A DNA stretch of 6,986 bases from Anaerolineae bacterium (GCA_020433785.1 JAGRCC010000148.1:1-6986); one strand, 5' to 3'. Numbered from the stretch's first letter, positions 1 to 6,758 are shown. Notes: generated by a model not told the origin, from the sequence alone. Made by a program: numbers and translations.

Positions 1-1
1 C

Positions 2-934
2 CTGCTCGAGGTGACTTACAGCGCCCACGGCGATCAAATCGCCACCGCCAGCACTGATGGAACGGCCCGAATTTGGGACGCGGCCAGCGGGCAACTGCTT
101 CAGACAGTGGGGACTCTAACCGACTCAGTAACCGGTATGGCCTTCAATCCTGACAGCGACCATCTTTTGACAGCTAATGCTAGCGGTCAGGCGGCCTTGT
201 GGGATATCGCCACCGGCGACATTCTGGCAACGTTTGCCGGTCACGATGAACCGCTGACCGGGGTGGCCGTCGATCAGAATGGCGATAGGGTCGTCACAGC
301 CAGCCGCGATCAAACGGCCGTCATCTGGCAAACCGACTCCGGCGAGATCGTCGAAACTTTAGAAGGCCATACGGGCGTGGTCACAGCCGTCGATTTTAGC
401 CCCGATGGCGATTTGGTAGCCACCGCCAGCGAGGATCGCACCGCCAAAGTGTGGGACGTCCAATCCGGCGAAGAACGCCTGACACTGGCCGGCCATACCA
501 GTTGGGTTCACGATGTGGCGTTTAGCCCGGCCGGTGATGTGATCGCCACCGCTAGTGAGGACGGTACAGCTAGAGTGTGGGACGCTCAATCGGGCGCAGA
601 ACTCCTGGCGATCACGGATCGCGTGCCGGTGTCCAGCATTGCCTTCAATTCGGACGGAACCATGTTAGCCACGGCCAACAGCGCGGGTCAGGTCAATTTG
701 TGGGCGAGTGAGTCGGGGCGGGAGTTGGGATCGTTGAGCACGCCCGCGCCGGCAGTCAGCGTGGTTTTTGGCCCTGACGACCGAACCCTCATTGTCGCCG
801 GTCGTGACGGCATCGCTCGAATGTATGCGCTCGAGGTGGGGGATTTGCTGGATATCGCGCGTGAGCGGGTGTGGCGATCCCTAACTCCAGTGGAATGCGA
901 ACGCTATTTTGATGTTCGGCAGTGCGGTTCGTAA
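2..934 (+). CDS. WD40-repeat beta-propeller protein, C-terminal part (5' end outside window)
   Basis: This is the C-terminal part of a WD40 protein, a scaffold fold that binds other proteins. The frame is open to the left edge (codons for L-L-E precede the GTG at 11), and the first blade is already under way, so GTG 11 is an internal codon and not the start. Counting residues from that GTG, seven blades can be read, ending in W-D or W-like positions near 22-23, 64-65, 106, 148-149, 190-191, 231 and 272. Blades 3-5 are the most regular, with G-H near 77, 119 and 161 and 'SPDG'/'ATASED' motifs. The tail (277-307, with 'SLTPVECERYF' and cysteines 296 and 305) matches, from memory, the end of large Chloroflexota WD40 proteins, which often carry an N-terminal NTPase or kinase domain. 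That domain would lie off-window, so the full function cannot be named. The stop is TAA at 932-934. Confidence 0.9.
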   Translation: MLEVTYSAHGDQIATASTDGTARIWDAASGQLLQTVGTLTDSVTGMAFNPDSDHLLTANASGQAALWDIATGDILATFAGHDEPLTGVAVDQNGDRVVTASRDQTAVIWQTDSGEIVETLEGHTGVVTAVDFSPDGDLVATASEDRTAKVWDVQSGEERLTLAGHTSWVHDVAFSPAGDVIATASEDGTARVWDAQSGAELLAITDRVPVSSIAFNSDGTMLATANSAGQVNLWASESGRELGSLSTPAPAVSVVFGPDDRTLIVAGRDGIARMYALEVGDLLDIARERVWRSLTPVECERYFDVRQCGS

Positions 935-941
935 CTATCCG

Positions 942-956
942 GAGATTTTGCATCTC
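942..956 (+). terminator. Weak hairpin after the WD40 gene (possible terminator)
   Basis: A 5-bp inverted repeat, GAGAT / ATCTC with a TTTGC loop, sits 7 bases after the WD40 stop codon, in the 58-bp gap between two convergent genes. It is followed by AATAATTGA and not by a T run, so it is a poor intrinsic terminator. No better candidate is visible in the gap. Confidence 0.18.
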
Positions 957-992
957 AATAATTGATCGGGATCCCCTAAAAACCGACCCCAC

Positions 993-1703
993 TTACAAAG
1001 TCTTGATGAACGCCTGTACGCCTTTGATGTAATTGTACGGAAAATGGTCGTCAATCTTGTCCATCATACTGGCAACGATTTCGGTCCAACTGTACTCTTT
1101 TTCGCTGCCCCCACCGACGCAGTAAGCCTGGCCGACGTGACCAAAGACGCCCGGAGGGGCGCTCGGGACCATATCTTTGCCGTTAATACAGCGATAAGTA
1201 TTGGGCACCAGTCGATTATAATTCTTAACGAAGCTGTCGTTGCCCACCTTAGGCGAGCCGTAGGTGTAGCAGGTAATTGATTTGCCGGGGATATTGTAGG
1301 CCGTGTCGAGAGCAGCCAGGGTAGCCAGCGCGCCGCCCAGGCTGTGACCAACAAAAACCACTTGCTTGTGGGGAGTGGTTTTAACGGCATTTTGAACGGC
1401 ATCTCGAACCGATTTATAGGCGTTCATAAAGCCGGAGTGGACGGTCATGCTTTTGTCTTTGGGGTCGCCGTAGGGGTATACGGCCGGAATAAATTTCAAA
1501 TCGGTAATCCAGTCAGCGATGCCGGTTTCTTCCGACCCCCGAAAGGCAACGACGAAGGTGTTCTTATTAGACACCCCAAACAGCCCCTGGGTGTCGGTAC
1601 CCTTGTTCTCAAATTTCGCAGTCATGACAAAATTCTTATCGTCGATTTTATTGATGTAGGTGGCCTGGGCTACAACAGCGTAAAGCAACGAATCTTTATT
1701 CAT
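993..1703 (-). CDS. Class 3 lipase-family alpha/beta hydrolase
   Basis: This 236-residue protein is a predicted serine esterase or lipase of the Lipase_3 (fungal lipase-like) family, which hydrolyses acylglycerol or other carboxylic esters. The nucleophile elbow G-H-S-L-G-G places the serine at 121. The strand-end motif 'AFRGSE' (53-58) supplies the usual oxyanion region, 'HSGF' (89-92) and 'YGSPKVGN' (148-155) are family hallmarks, and Asp177 (in 'NGKDMVP') and His220 (in 'DHFPYNYI') complete the triad. The length is that of a bare catalytic domain. No signal peptide or membrane segment is visible, so the protein is predicted to be cytoplasmic unless exported by an unrecognised route. The ATG is supported by AGGGG at 1711-1715, seven bases upstream. 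The gene starts 24 bp after the FHA gene stop on the same strand and is probably cotranscribed with it. Substrate is unknown. Confidence 0.9.
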   Translation of the reverse strand: MNKDSLLYAVVAQATYINKIDDKNFVMTAKFENKGTDTQGLFGVSNKNTFVVAFRGSEETGIADWITDLKFIPAVYPYGDPKDKSMTVHSGFMNAYKSVRDAVQNAVKTTPHKQVVFVGHSLGGALATLAALDTAYNIPGKSITCYTYGSPKVGNDSFVKNYNRLVPNTYRCINGKDMVPSAPPGVFGHVGQAYCVGGGSEKEYSWTEIVASMMDKIDDHFPYNYIKGVQAFIKTL

Positions 1704-1727
1704 CTTTATACCCCTATTTGATTGTAA

Positions 1728-3797
1728 TTAATTATTAATTTGAATCACGGGTTGCCCCGGAAATTGCATAAAGACGGTTCGGTCTTCAGGAATGATCCAG
1801 CCAAAAATAACTTCGCCGGCGGTAACCACAAAGTCGCGACCGGCGTTGACGCCGCCGTTGGCCGGCGAACTCCAAACGGTTCGGTAAGTTCCCGGCACGA
1901 CTTCGAGAACGGTCTCGGTGTTGGCGTCCAGGGTAAACAGCTCGCCGCCGCCGAAGTTGCCGCCGGTAACGGTCACCACCCCAAACTCATTTGCCGAACT
2001 CCGGTTGCCAACGACCAGCAGCCCTTTGCCCGCCGGGGCGACATATTTGTCGCCGGGTGGAGGCACCGTGGTCGAGGTCGGTTGGGCAGTTGGGGTGGCA
2101 GTGGGATTGATGACTAACTGATCGTAAACTTCAGTCTCGGTGCGGCCTTCTTCCGGTACGATCCACATCACCATAACCTTGCCCGCTACGGCGGTAAAAT
2201 CTGAGCCACGGGTAAAGCTCTTGTAGGGGGCACTCCACAATGCCCGATAGAAATCCGGTTCAAGCACCACTTGAACCTCGCCGCCCGGCGGCGGGTCGAT
2301 TTCCAAACCGCCGCCAACCGATTTGCCGCCCGATAGGGTCAGGCGGGCCGCCTGGTTGATAAAACTGCGATTGCCGATGATCAACAACGTCTGCCCGTCC
2401 GGCGGCCGGATGACCGTCGGCGGTGGGGGGGTGTCGGTGGGGGTGGGGCTGGGCGTATTGGTGGGCGGAATTGGCGTAGCCGAAGGGATCGGCGTTAGCG
2501 TTGGAATGAGGGTTTGGGTGGGAATGGGCGTGTCCGCCGGAATGGACGTCGGCAGCGGGGGCGGCGTGACTTGCGGTACGTTGAACGGATTCAAGGCAAT
2601 TGCCAAATCCGGATCGGCCGAGACCCAGCCCACTTTGTTCGGAGCCGGATCGTAGCGAATTTGCCACCAATTCCCTTGACCCACATCGGCCTGACCGATA
2701 ATTTCGGGCTGATCGCCGCCCTCCAGCCGGCCCAGCGAGTCATACAGGGTGCTGGGTCCGGTTCTGACTACCATGATCGGGACTTTGAGCACCAATGAGG
2801 CCGCGGTTGGCGCCGGGCTAACCGTACCCGGTCCGGTCGTAACCGCCGGAGTGGGGGTGGCAGCCGGCGTGGTTGGCGAAGGTGTAACCGCTGTTGTCGG
2901 GCTGGTGGTGGGCGCGGTCGGCGGTTTTGTGGGCGCGGAAGCCAGAGTAGAGGGTGTCTGCGTCGCGGTCGCTGCCTCACCCACGACGGTAATCATCGCC
3001 ACCGGCTGAATACTAACAGCCCCGTTTTGGTTGAAGGCTCTAACCTGTAACGCATACGAACCGGGCGCAGCGGCTGTCCATTGGAAGCCGGCTGTCATCG
3101 ACGGCGCGCTTTGCTCTAGTTGGCTGCTAACCTCGTCCACCTTGGCGTCGTTGACCCACAACTCCATACGAGCGACGCCCGCCGTATCCGACGCGGTCGC
3201 TTGCAGGGTGACCGATTGGCCGGGCTGGATCGCGCTGTTGGCGGCCGGCGCTTGGTTCATCACAATGGTCGGGGCCTGTGACGCCGGCATGACCAGAGCG
3301 GCGGGGTCGGTCGTGTTGACCCTCGAACTGCGGGCTGAATAGAGTAGCCCCGCCCCTAATATCAACAGCCCTATAATTGAGAGCGCGACCACCACAATCG
3401 CCATAATAAGCCAGGGTACCAGCTCGTTGGATCGCTTAGGCGGGGTGGGCGCCGGTTGAGGCGGCGGGCCAATTTCAGTAACGATGTTTTGGACCACCAG
3501 CCGCCGATTGCCCAGGCTGATGACATCGCCATCTTGCAAGACGTAAGGCCGTTTGAGGGGATCGCCATTGACCACGGTCCCATTGGTCGTGCCCAGGTCT
3601 TCGATAATGAGATGGTCGCCTTGCAGATGCAGCCGGGCGTGATGCCCGGAGATCTGCGAGTCGTCCAGAGATAACGTATTATCGGCTTCCCGACCGATAG
3701 TAAACGTTTCTGAGGCAATGGGGAAAACCTGCCCGGTTCCCGAATCGTCAGGCAGGAACAACCGCCACTGCGTTGTTTGTTTGACTTCATCAGTCAT
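1728..3797 (-). CDS. Membrane-anchored FHA-domain protein with Ig-like, SH3b and duplicated C-terminal domains
   Basis: This 689-residue protein probably reads phosphothreonine in the cytoplasm and presents several domains outside. The FHA domain spans about 10-105, with the conserved G-R (35-36), 'SGHHA' (50-54), 'TTNGT' (70-74) and N-G (77-78). A Pro-rich hinge and K121-R122 lead into one transmembrane helix (about 127-153). Next come an Ig-like domain (about 172-272), a Pro/Thr/Ala-rich linker (274-335), an SH3b-like domain (about 336-400, with 'VVRTGPS', W377-W378 and G390-W391-V392), a second Pro/Thr linker (410-466), and two related domains of about 97 residues (468-564 and 590-688). 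There is no cleavable signal peptide. The domain content implies N-in/C-out topology, although charges flank both sides of the helix. The ATG follows AGGA and GGAAA purine stretches. FHA proteins usually work with Ser/Thr kinases; none lies in the window. The function is not known. Confidence 0.88.
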   Translation of the reverse strand: MTDEVKQTTQWRLFLPDDSGTGQVFPIASETFTIGREADNTLSLDDSQISGHHARLHLQGDHLIIEDLGTTNGTVVNGDPLKRPYVLQDGDVISLGNRRLVVQNIVTEIGPPPQPAPTPPKRSNELVPWLIMAIVVVALSIIGLLILGAGLLYSARSSRVNTTDPAALVMPASQAPTIVMNQAPAANSAIQPGQSVTLQATASDTAGVARMELWVNDAKVDEVSSQLEQSAPSMTAGFQWTAAAPGSYALQVRAFNQNGAVSIQPVAMITVVGEAATATQTPSTLASAPTKPPTAPTTSPTTAVTPSPTTPAATPTPAVTTGPGTVSPAPTAASLVLKVPIMVVRTGPSTLYDSLGRLEGGDQPEIIGQADVGQGNWWQIRYDPAPNKVGWVSADPDLAIALNPFNVPQVTPPPLPTSIPADTPIPTQTLIPTLTPIPSATPIPPTNTPSPTPTDTPPPPTVIRPPDGQTLLIIGNRSFINQAARLTLSGGKSVGGGLEIDPPPGGEVQVVLEPDFYRALWSAPYKSFTRGSDFTAVAGKVMVMWIVPEEGRTETEVYDQLVINPTATPTAQPTSTTVPPPGDKYVAPAGKGLLVVGNRSSANEFGVVTVTGGNFGGGELFTLDANTETVLEVVPGTYRTVWSSPANGGVNAGRDFVVTAGEVIFGWIIPEDRTVFMQFPGQPVIQINN
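1734..2030 (-). repeat. C-terminal domain copy B of the FHA protein (residues 590-688)
   Basis: This is the second copy of a duplicated protein domain. It shares with copy A the opening L-L-x-x-G-N-R-S (593-600), N603, G-G (612-613), G-G-G (616-618), P-x-x-Y-R-x-x-W-S-x-P (635-645), G-x-D-F (653-656), A-G (660-661) and W-I-x-P-E (667-671). It ends at the protein terminus. The pattern of alternating hydrophobic residues suggests a beta-sandwich. I do not recognise the family. Confidence 0.8.
2106..2396 (-). repeat. C-terminal domain copy A of the FHA protein (residues 468-564)
   Basis: This is the first copy of the duplicated domain: L-L-x-x-G-N-R-S (471-478), N481, G-G (490-491), G-G-G (495-497), P-x-x-Y-R-x-x-W-S-x-P (514-524), G-x-D-F (531-534), A-G (538-539) and W-I-x-P-E (545-549). 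It is joined to copy B by a short Pro/Thr linker (565-589). The two copies have diverged clearly outside the shared positions, so the duplication is old. Confidence 0.8.
2400..2570 (-). repeat. Low-complexity Pro/Thr-rich linker (residues 410-466)
   Basis: The encoded stretch is dominated by 'TP', 'IPT' and 'PPPP' motifs and joins the SH3b domain to copy A of the C-terminal domain. Such linkers are typical stiff, extended extracytoplasmic spacers. The plus strand is correspondingly very G-rich. Confidence 0.8.
2425..2453 (+). other. G-quadruplex-type motif within the FHA gene
   Basis: Four G runs on the plus strand (7, 5, 4 and 3 G) are separated by loops of 7, 1 and 2 bases, which meets the usual G3+N1-7 pattern. 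It lies in the template strand of the minus-strand FHA gene and is a by-product of consecutive Pro/Thr codons. Whether it folds or matters is unknown. Confidence 0.5.
2793..2978 (-). repeat. Low-complexity Pro/Thr/Ala-rich linker (residues 274-335)
   Basis: The linker lies between the Ig-like and SH3b-like domains and is built of irregular 'TPSPTTP', 'APTKPPT' and 'ATPTPAVTT' type motifs. It is probably an extended, possibly O-glycosylated, extracytoplasmic spacer (inference). Confidence 0.8.
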
Positions 3798-3843
3798 TGC
3801 ATTTCCTATCCTTTAATAACACAGCTTGCTGTTGCACGGTCGT

Positions 3844-3872
3844 ATTATGCCTTAGCAATTCACCTGAAGCAA
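3844..3872 (-). promoter_or_regulatory. Predicted sigma70-type promoter for the FHA-lipase unit
   Basis: On the minus strand a TTGCTT box (3867-3872) is followed after 17 bases by CATAAT (3844-3849), which is 5 of 6 to the -10 consensus. The -35 match is weak (3 of 6). Transcription would begin near 3837, giving a leader of about 40 bases before the FHA start codon. Just inside that leader is a 5-bp inverted repeat, ACAGC-TT-GCTGT (3821-3832), which could be an operator half-site pair or chance. The position downstream of the predicted terminator fits a separate transcription unit. Confidence 0.4.
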
Positions 3873-3910
3873 ACCATCTATCGCTGAGTCTAGCGGCCGG
3901 TAGATTACAA

Positions 3911-3961
3911 TTAAAAGGGGTCATCGACACCAGGCTGCCGTAGCCTTTCATCGATAACCCC
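3911..3961 (-). terminator. Nested-stem intrinsic terminator after the UspA gene
   Basis: On the minus strand, GGGGTTATCGA (3951-3961) pairs with TCGATGACCCC (3917-3927) through 11 continuous pairs, one of them U-G. Inside lies a second stem, AGGCT / AGCCT with an ACGGC loop (3932-3946), separated from the outer stem by 4-base internal loops on each side. The outer stem is followed directly by TTTTAA. On the plus strand the U-G pair becomes a C-A mismatch, which favours minus-strand function, although a plus-strand T run at 3964-3968 would allow some bidirectional use. It lies about 60 bases after the UspA stop and before the FHA promoter. Confidence 0.6.
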
Positions 3962-3973
3962 GATTTTTGTATT

Positions 3974-3999
3974 GGCAATCGAATAGAATGCTCGTTGCC
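3974..3999 (-). other. Small hairpin just after the UspA stop codon
   Basis: In the minus-strand transcript GGCAA-CGA pairs with TCG-TTGCC across a 9-base loop, with one bulged A. It begins about 20 bases after the UspA stop and precedes the larger terminator hairpin. It has no T run of its own. It may simply be chance, or a 3'-end stabilising stem. Confidence 0.25.
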
Positions 4000-4020
4000 T
4001 AACGCCGAGTCAGTAGCAGA

Positions 4021-4524
4021 TCAAGTCGGAGGATGATAGACCATCACCGGTACATTTAAATCATGGATGATTTTGCCGGAAACACTACCGTATAGCAGAC
4101 GGCTCAGACCTTCTCGGGCGTGGGTAGTCATCGCGACCAAATCAACGCGATTATATTGGATGTATCTTTCAATTTCTTCAATTGCCTCGCCAAATTTTAT
4201 GGCGACTTTTACTTCATAGCCGGCGGCCTGCAGGGGTTCGGCTTCCTGGCGCAGAGCTTCGGCCAGGTCGAGCCGTAGGGATTGCTGCGTTCGAACAAAT
4301 TCTTCGTGGGACAGGTCCTGCTTTTTTTCGAAATAATCATACATAGCCGGGGTCCATTCATAGGCGGCGTGGGCCGGCGGCAGATCGTGCTCCTCAACAG
4401 TCGGATGGATCACTTGAAGTAAGGTCAGGTTGTGATCTTCCGGACGGAGAAACTTACGAATCTGTTCCAGAATTTTTCGACTTATCATCGACTCATCCAG
4501 GGGGACAAGAACGGAATAACTCAT
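4021..4524 (-). CDS. Universal stress protein, UspA family
   Basis: This 167-residue single-domain USP has the usual N-terminal strand 'SVLVPLDES' (4-12) and the C-terminal block 'VDLVAMTTHAREGLSRLL' (127-144) followed by G146-S147 and 'VPVMVYHPP'. Family members that bind ATP use G-2x-G-9x-G-(S/T). Here the spacing is intact but the first two glycines are Thr133 and Ala136, so nucleotide binding is uncertain. An insert of charged and aromatic residues (about 43-80) lengthens the protein slightly over a minimal USP. The ATG is preceded by a GAGAGG site. The gene starts 27 bp after the TRAP permease stop on the same strand, so it is probably in the transporter operon. In Halomonas the UspA protein TeaD regulates the TeaABC TRAP transporter; a similar role here is an inference. 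Confidence 0.92.
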   Translation of the reverse strand: MSYSVLVPLDESMISRKILEQIRKFLRPEDHNLTLLQVIHPTVEEHDLPPAHAAYEWTPAMYDYFEKKQDLSHEEFVRTQQSLRLDLAEALRQEAEPLQAAGYEVKVAIKFGEAIEEIERYIQYNRVDLVAMTTHAREGLSRLLYGSVSGKIIHDLNVPVMVYHPPT

Positions 4525-4551
4525 TTGGCACCTCTCGAAGGAATTGTATAG

Positions 4552-6732
4552 CTAGCTAGTGACGCCCTGAACTTGCGGCATTTCTTCCTTGCGCTTGACA
4601 TCATACCGCTGCCAGAACCACACGGCGGCTACAATGGCAATCCCGACAATATCGGTGAGTAGATCGGGGAAAAAGCACAGGAATGTGCCAAACGCAAAGA
4701 TAAGCCACTCCCACCAGGTGGTTTTACGTACCAGATAAAACATGGTGGCTGCGGAGAAAGCAATTGTCCCCACAAAAGCTGAGAAGTAGGAAGACGCGAC
4801 CTCGGCCCAACTGACATCGACCAATATTTGTCCCCCTTCGCCCACCAGTAGAATAGCCGGGGTAAAGGCGAACAAAAGCGGCATAACATATAGGAGCTTG
4901 GCAAACTTAAACGATGTCCAGCCCGTCTTCCATGGATCAGATCCGGCGATGGCCGCCCCCGCGTAAGCCGCAACACACACCGGCGGCGTAATGTTGCTGT
5001 CCTGGCTAAACCAGTAAACAATCATATGGGCGGAGATAAGCGCCACGCCCAGGTCGGTTAGAGCCGGCACGGCCAGTACAGCCACAATGAGGTAGGCCGC
5101 TGTTACCGGCACACCCATCCCCAAAACCAGCGAGGCCAGGCCAATGAGAACAATAGCAATTAGGGCATTCCCGTCGCTCAAACTGATGATAATGTCCGAG
5201 AAGCGAAGCCCGATACCCGTGGCATAGATGGTGCCGACAATAATCCCAATCACGCCGACTGTCGCGCCGATGACCAGCGTGTCGCGGGCGCCTTCAATCA
5301 ACGCTTCGTAGCTGCTTTTGAGGATGCGCACCGTGCTGCGACCAAAAGCGGCCAACATGCCGCCGTCGCCCGACTTAAAGTCGGCGACGTTATCGGCCAT
5401 GGTGTACATGAGTACCATGCAGGATAAAATCGACCAAAAGGCGGCATAGCCCGGCGAATAACCGAGTATCATCAGCACAATGATGACCAGCAGGGGGATA
5501 CTCATATACCACTCTTTGCGGATGATATCCATCGCTTTTACATCGGTTTCGATGCCTTTCAAGCCGTGTTTCTTGGCCTCAAAGTGAACCATGGTCAGCA
5601 CGGCCAAGAAGTACAGAATGGCCGGAAAAATTGAAATGAGGACAATCGTACGGTAGGGGATGGAGGTTAATTCGGCCATGAGAAAAGCTCCGGCCCCCAT
5701 CACCGGCGGCATAAACATCCCGCCAATCGACGCTGCCGGCTCAATCGCGCCGGCGACGTGCGGCTTAAAGCCGGCTTTCTTCATCAGCGGGATGGTAAAG
5801 GCGCCGGTGCTCACGGTGTTGGCAATGGCGCTGCCCGAAATCGACCCAAACAAGGCCGAGGCAATGACCGACACTTTAGCTGGACCGCCAACAGATTTAC
5901 CAGCCAACGCCAGCGGCAGGTCGATAAAGAAACGGCTGGCCCCAGATTTTCTAAGAAATGCGCCAAAGAAAATGAAAAGAATCACATAGGTGACCAGCAC
6001 ATTGGCCATGACGCCAAATACGCCTTCCTGGTCAAAATAAAGTACGGTCGCCACCCGATCCCAGGCCCGACCCCGGTGAGCAAATGCTTCAATAACAGGA
6101 ATATCGTAAAGGAGGTAGCCATAATGCATATACAGTAAGAAAACACCCGCGATGATGGTCATCGACCCACCCAGTACGCGTCGTGACACTTCTAATGACA
6201 AGAGCAAGCCGACAATCGCCACGTAAAAGTCGGTTTGGTTATAAGCGCCGGCTCGCTGCTGGAGGGCCGGAAATTCAATAATGTAATAACCGACCGCGCC
6301 GATAGTAGCCGCGATAAGAATAAGGTCTACTAAACCTGGCCCTCCCTTGGGTGCGATAATACTCCGCAACGGATCGGGTAATTTTTCGGCAAAGTTACGC
6401 ATGCGGCTGGATTTGGGAAAGGCGGGGTAAAGAATAAAAATCAGAATATAGGTGAGAGCCACATACATGCCGCGCTGCCACTGCACCGGCGCGGGTAACG
6501 TGCCGGCCGTGTAAATATAAAAAAGACTCATTGATGCGGCTAAAGCCGACATGACGACAAACCAGAACCGGTTAAGCGTGCGGGTATTCTTTTCCTCACG
6601 CTCCATCAGCTCTTTGAGCCGCTGCTGATCTTCCTCGTTTTCAGTAGCGGTATCGGCGCTGCCAAACTGAATATCGTCAAGGGTTAGCTTTTGATCATCG
6701 GTTGCGTTATTGTTATCTTCGTTGACAGGCAT
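4552..6732 (-). CDS. TRAP transporter fused permease, 4TM/12TM (DctQM type, TAXI class)
   Basis: This 726-residue inner-membrane permease belongs to the TRAP family, secondary transporters that import solutes delivered by a binding protein, usually driven by sodium. A charged cytoplasmic N-terminus (1-54, acidic with a short coiled-coil-like stretch) leads into about four helices corresponding to the small subunit (about 55-77, 89-106, 134-154, 168-183). The large DctM domain follows (about 190-630). Its signatures are 'GSISGSAIANTVSTGAF' (296-312), 'EPAASIGGMFMPPVMGAGAF' (331-350), 'LVLGMGVPVTAAYL' (535-548) and 'SNITPPVCVAAYAGAA' (579-594). A further C-terminal part (about 643-707) adds about three helices, as often seen in fused TAXI permeases. 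The ATG has a strong AAGGAGG site ending about four bases upstream. The upstream gene encodes the TAXI binding protein and the downstream gene a UspA protein. Substrate cannot be told from sequence; C4-dicarboxylate labels would be guesses. Confidence 0.93.
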   Translation of the reverse strand: MPVNEDNNNATDDQKLTLDDIQFGSADTATENEEDQQRLKELMEREEKNTRTLNRFWFVVMSALAASMSLFYIYTAGTLPAPVQWQRGMYVALTYILIFILYPAFPKSSRMRNFAEKLPDPLRSIIAPKGGPGLVDLILIAATIGAVGYYIIEFPALQQRAGAYNQTDFYVAIVGLLLSLEVSRRVLGGSMTIIAGVFLLYMHYGYLLYDIPVIEAFAHRGRAWDRVATVLYFDQEGVFGVMANVLVTYVILFIFFGAFLRKSGASRFFIDLPLALAGKSVGGPAKVSVIASALFGSISGSAIANTVSTGAFTIPLMKKAGFKPHVAGAIEPAASIGGMFMPPVMGAGAFLMAELTSIPYRTIVLISIFPAILYFLAVLTMVHFEAKKHGLKGIETDVKAMDIIRKEWYMSIPLLVIIVLMILGYSPGYAAFWSILSCMVLMYTMADNVADFKSGDGGMLAAFGRSTVRILKSSYEALIEGARDTLVIGATVGVIGIIVGTIYATGIGLRFSDIIISLSDGNALIAIVLIGLASLVLGMGVPVTAAYLIVAVLAVPALTDLGVALISAHMIVYWFSQDSNITPPVCVAAYAGAAIAGSDPWKTGWTSFKFAKLLYVMPLLFAFTPAILLVGEGGQILVDVSWAEVASSYFSAFVGTIAFSAATMFYLVRKTTWWEWLIFAFGTFLCFFPDLLTDIVGIAIVAAVWFWQRYDVKRKEEMPQVQGVTS

Positions 6733-6758
6733 GCATCCTCCTTGATTTTTGCGGTAGT

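Noticed and set aside
968..975. Palindrome GGGATCCC between the convergent WD40 and lipase genes
   Set aside because: It is only 8 bp with no loop, and no T tract is correctly placed on either strand to make it a terminator.
1044..1721. Plus-strand open frames opposite the lipase gene, and a 112-codon frame on the same strand
   Set aside because: The lipase frame has all catalytic motifs and a ribosome site; the overlapping frames have neither.
1726..1740. AT-rich near-palindrome AATTAAT-T-ATTAATT at the FHA stop codon, with a nearby TACAAT on the minus strand
   Set aside because: The arms are pure A/T and the -35 match is poor, so I do not call an operator or a separate lipase promoter here.
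1740..3342. Several open frames on the plus strand, and Arg-, His- or Pro-rich frames on the minus strand, inside the FHA gene
   Set aside because: They are shadows of a GC-rich gene with low-complexity linkers. Their compositions are skewed and none shows a domain.
3790..3978. A 62-codon minus-strand open frame upstream of and overlapping the FHA start
   Set aside because: It runs through the predicted terminator and promoter, has no recognisable domain and no convincing ribosome site. It is best read as chance in an intergenic region.
5660..6138. Plus-strand open frames opposite the TRAP permease
   Set aside because: They are antisense to highly conserved transmembrane motifs, so the openness follows from permease codon use.
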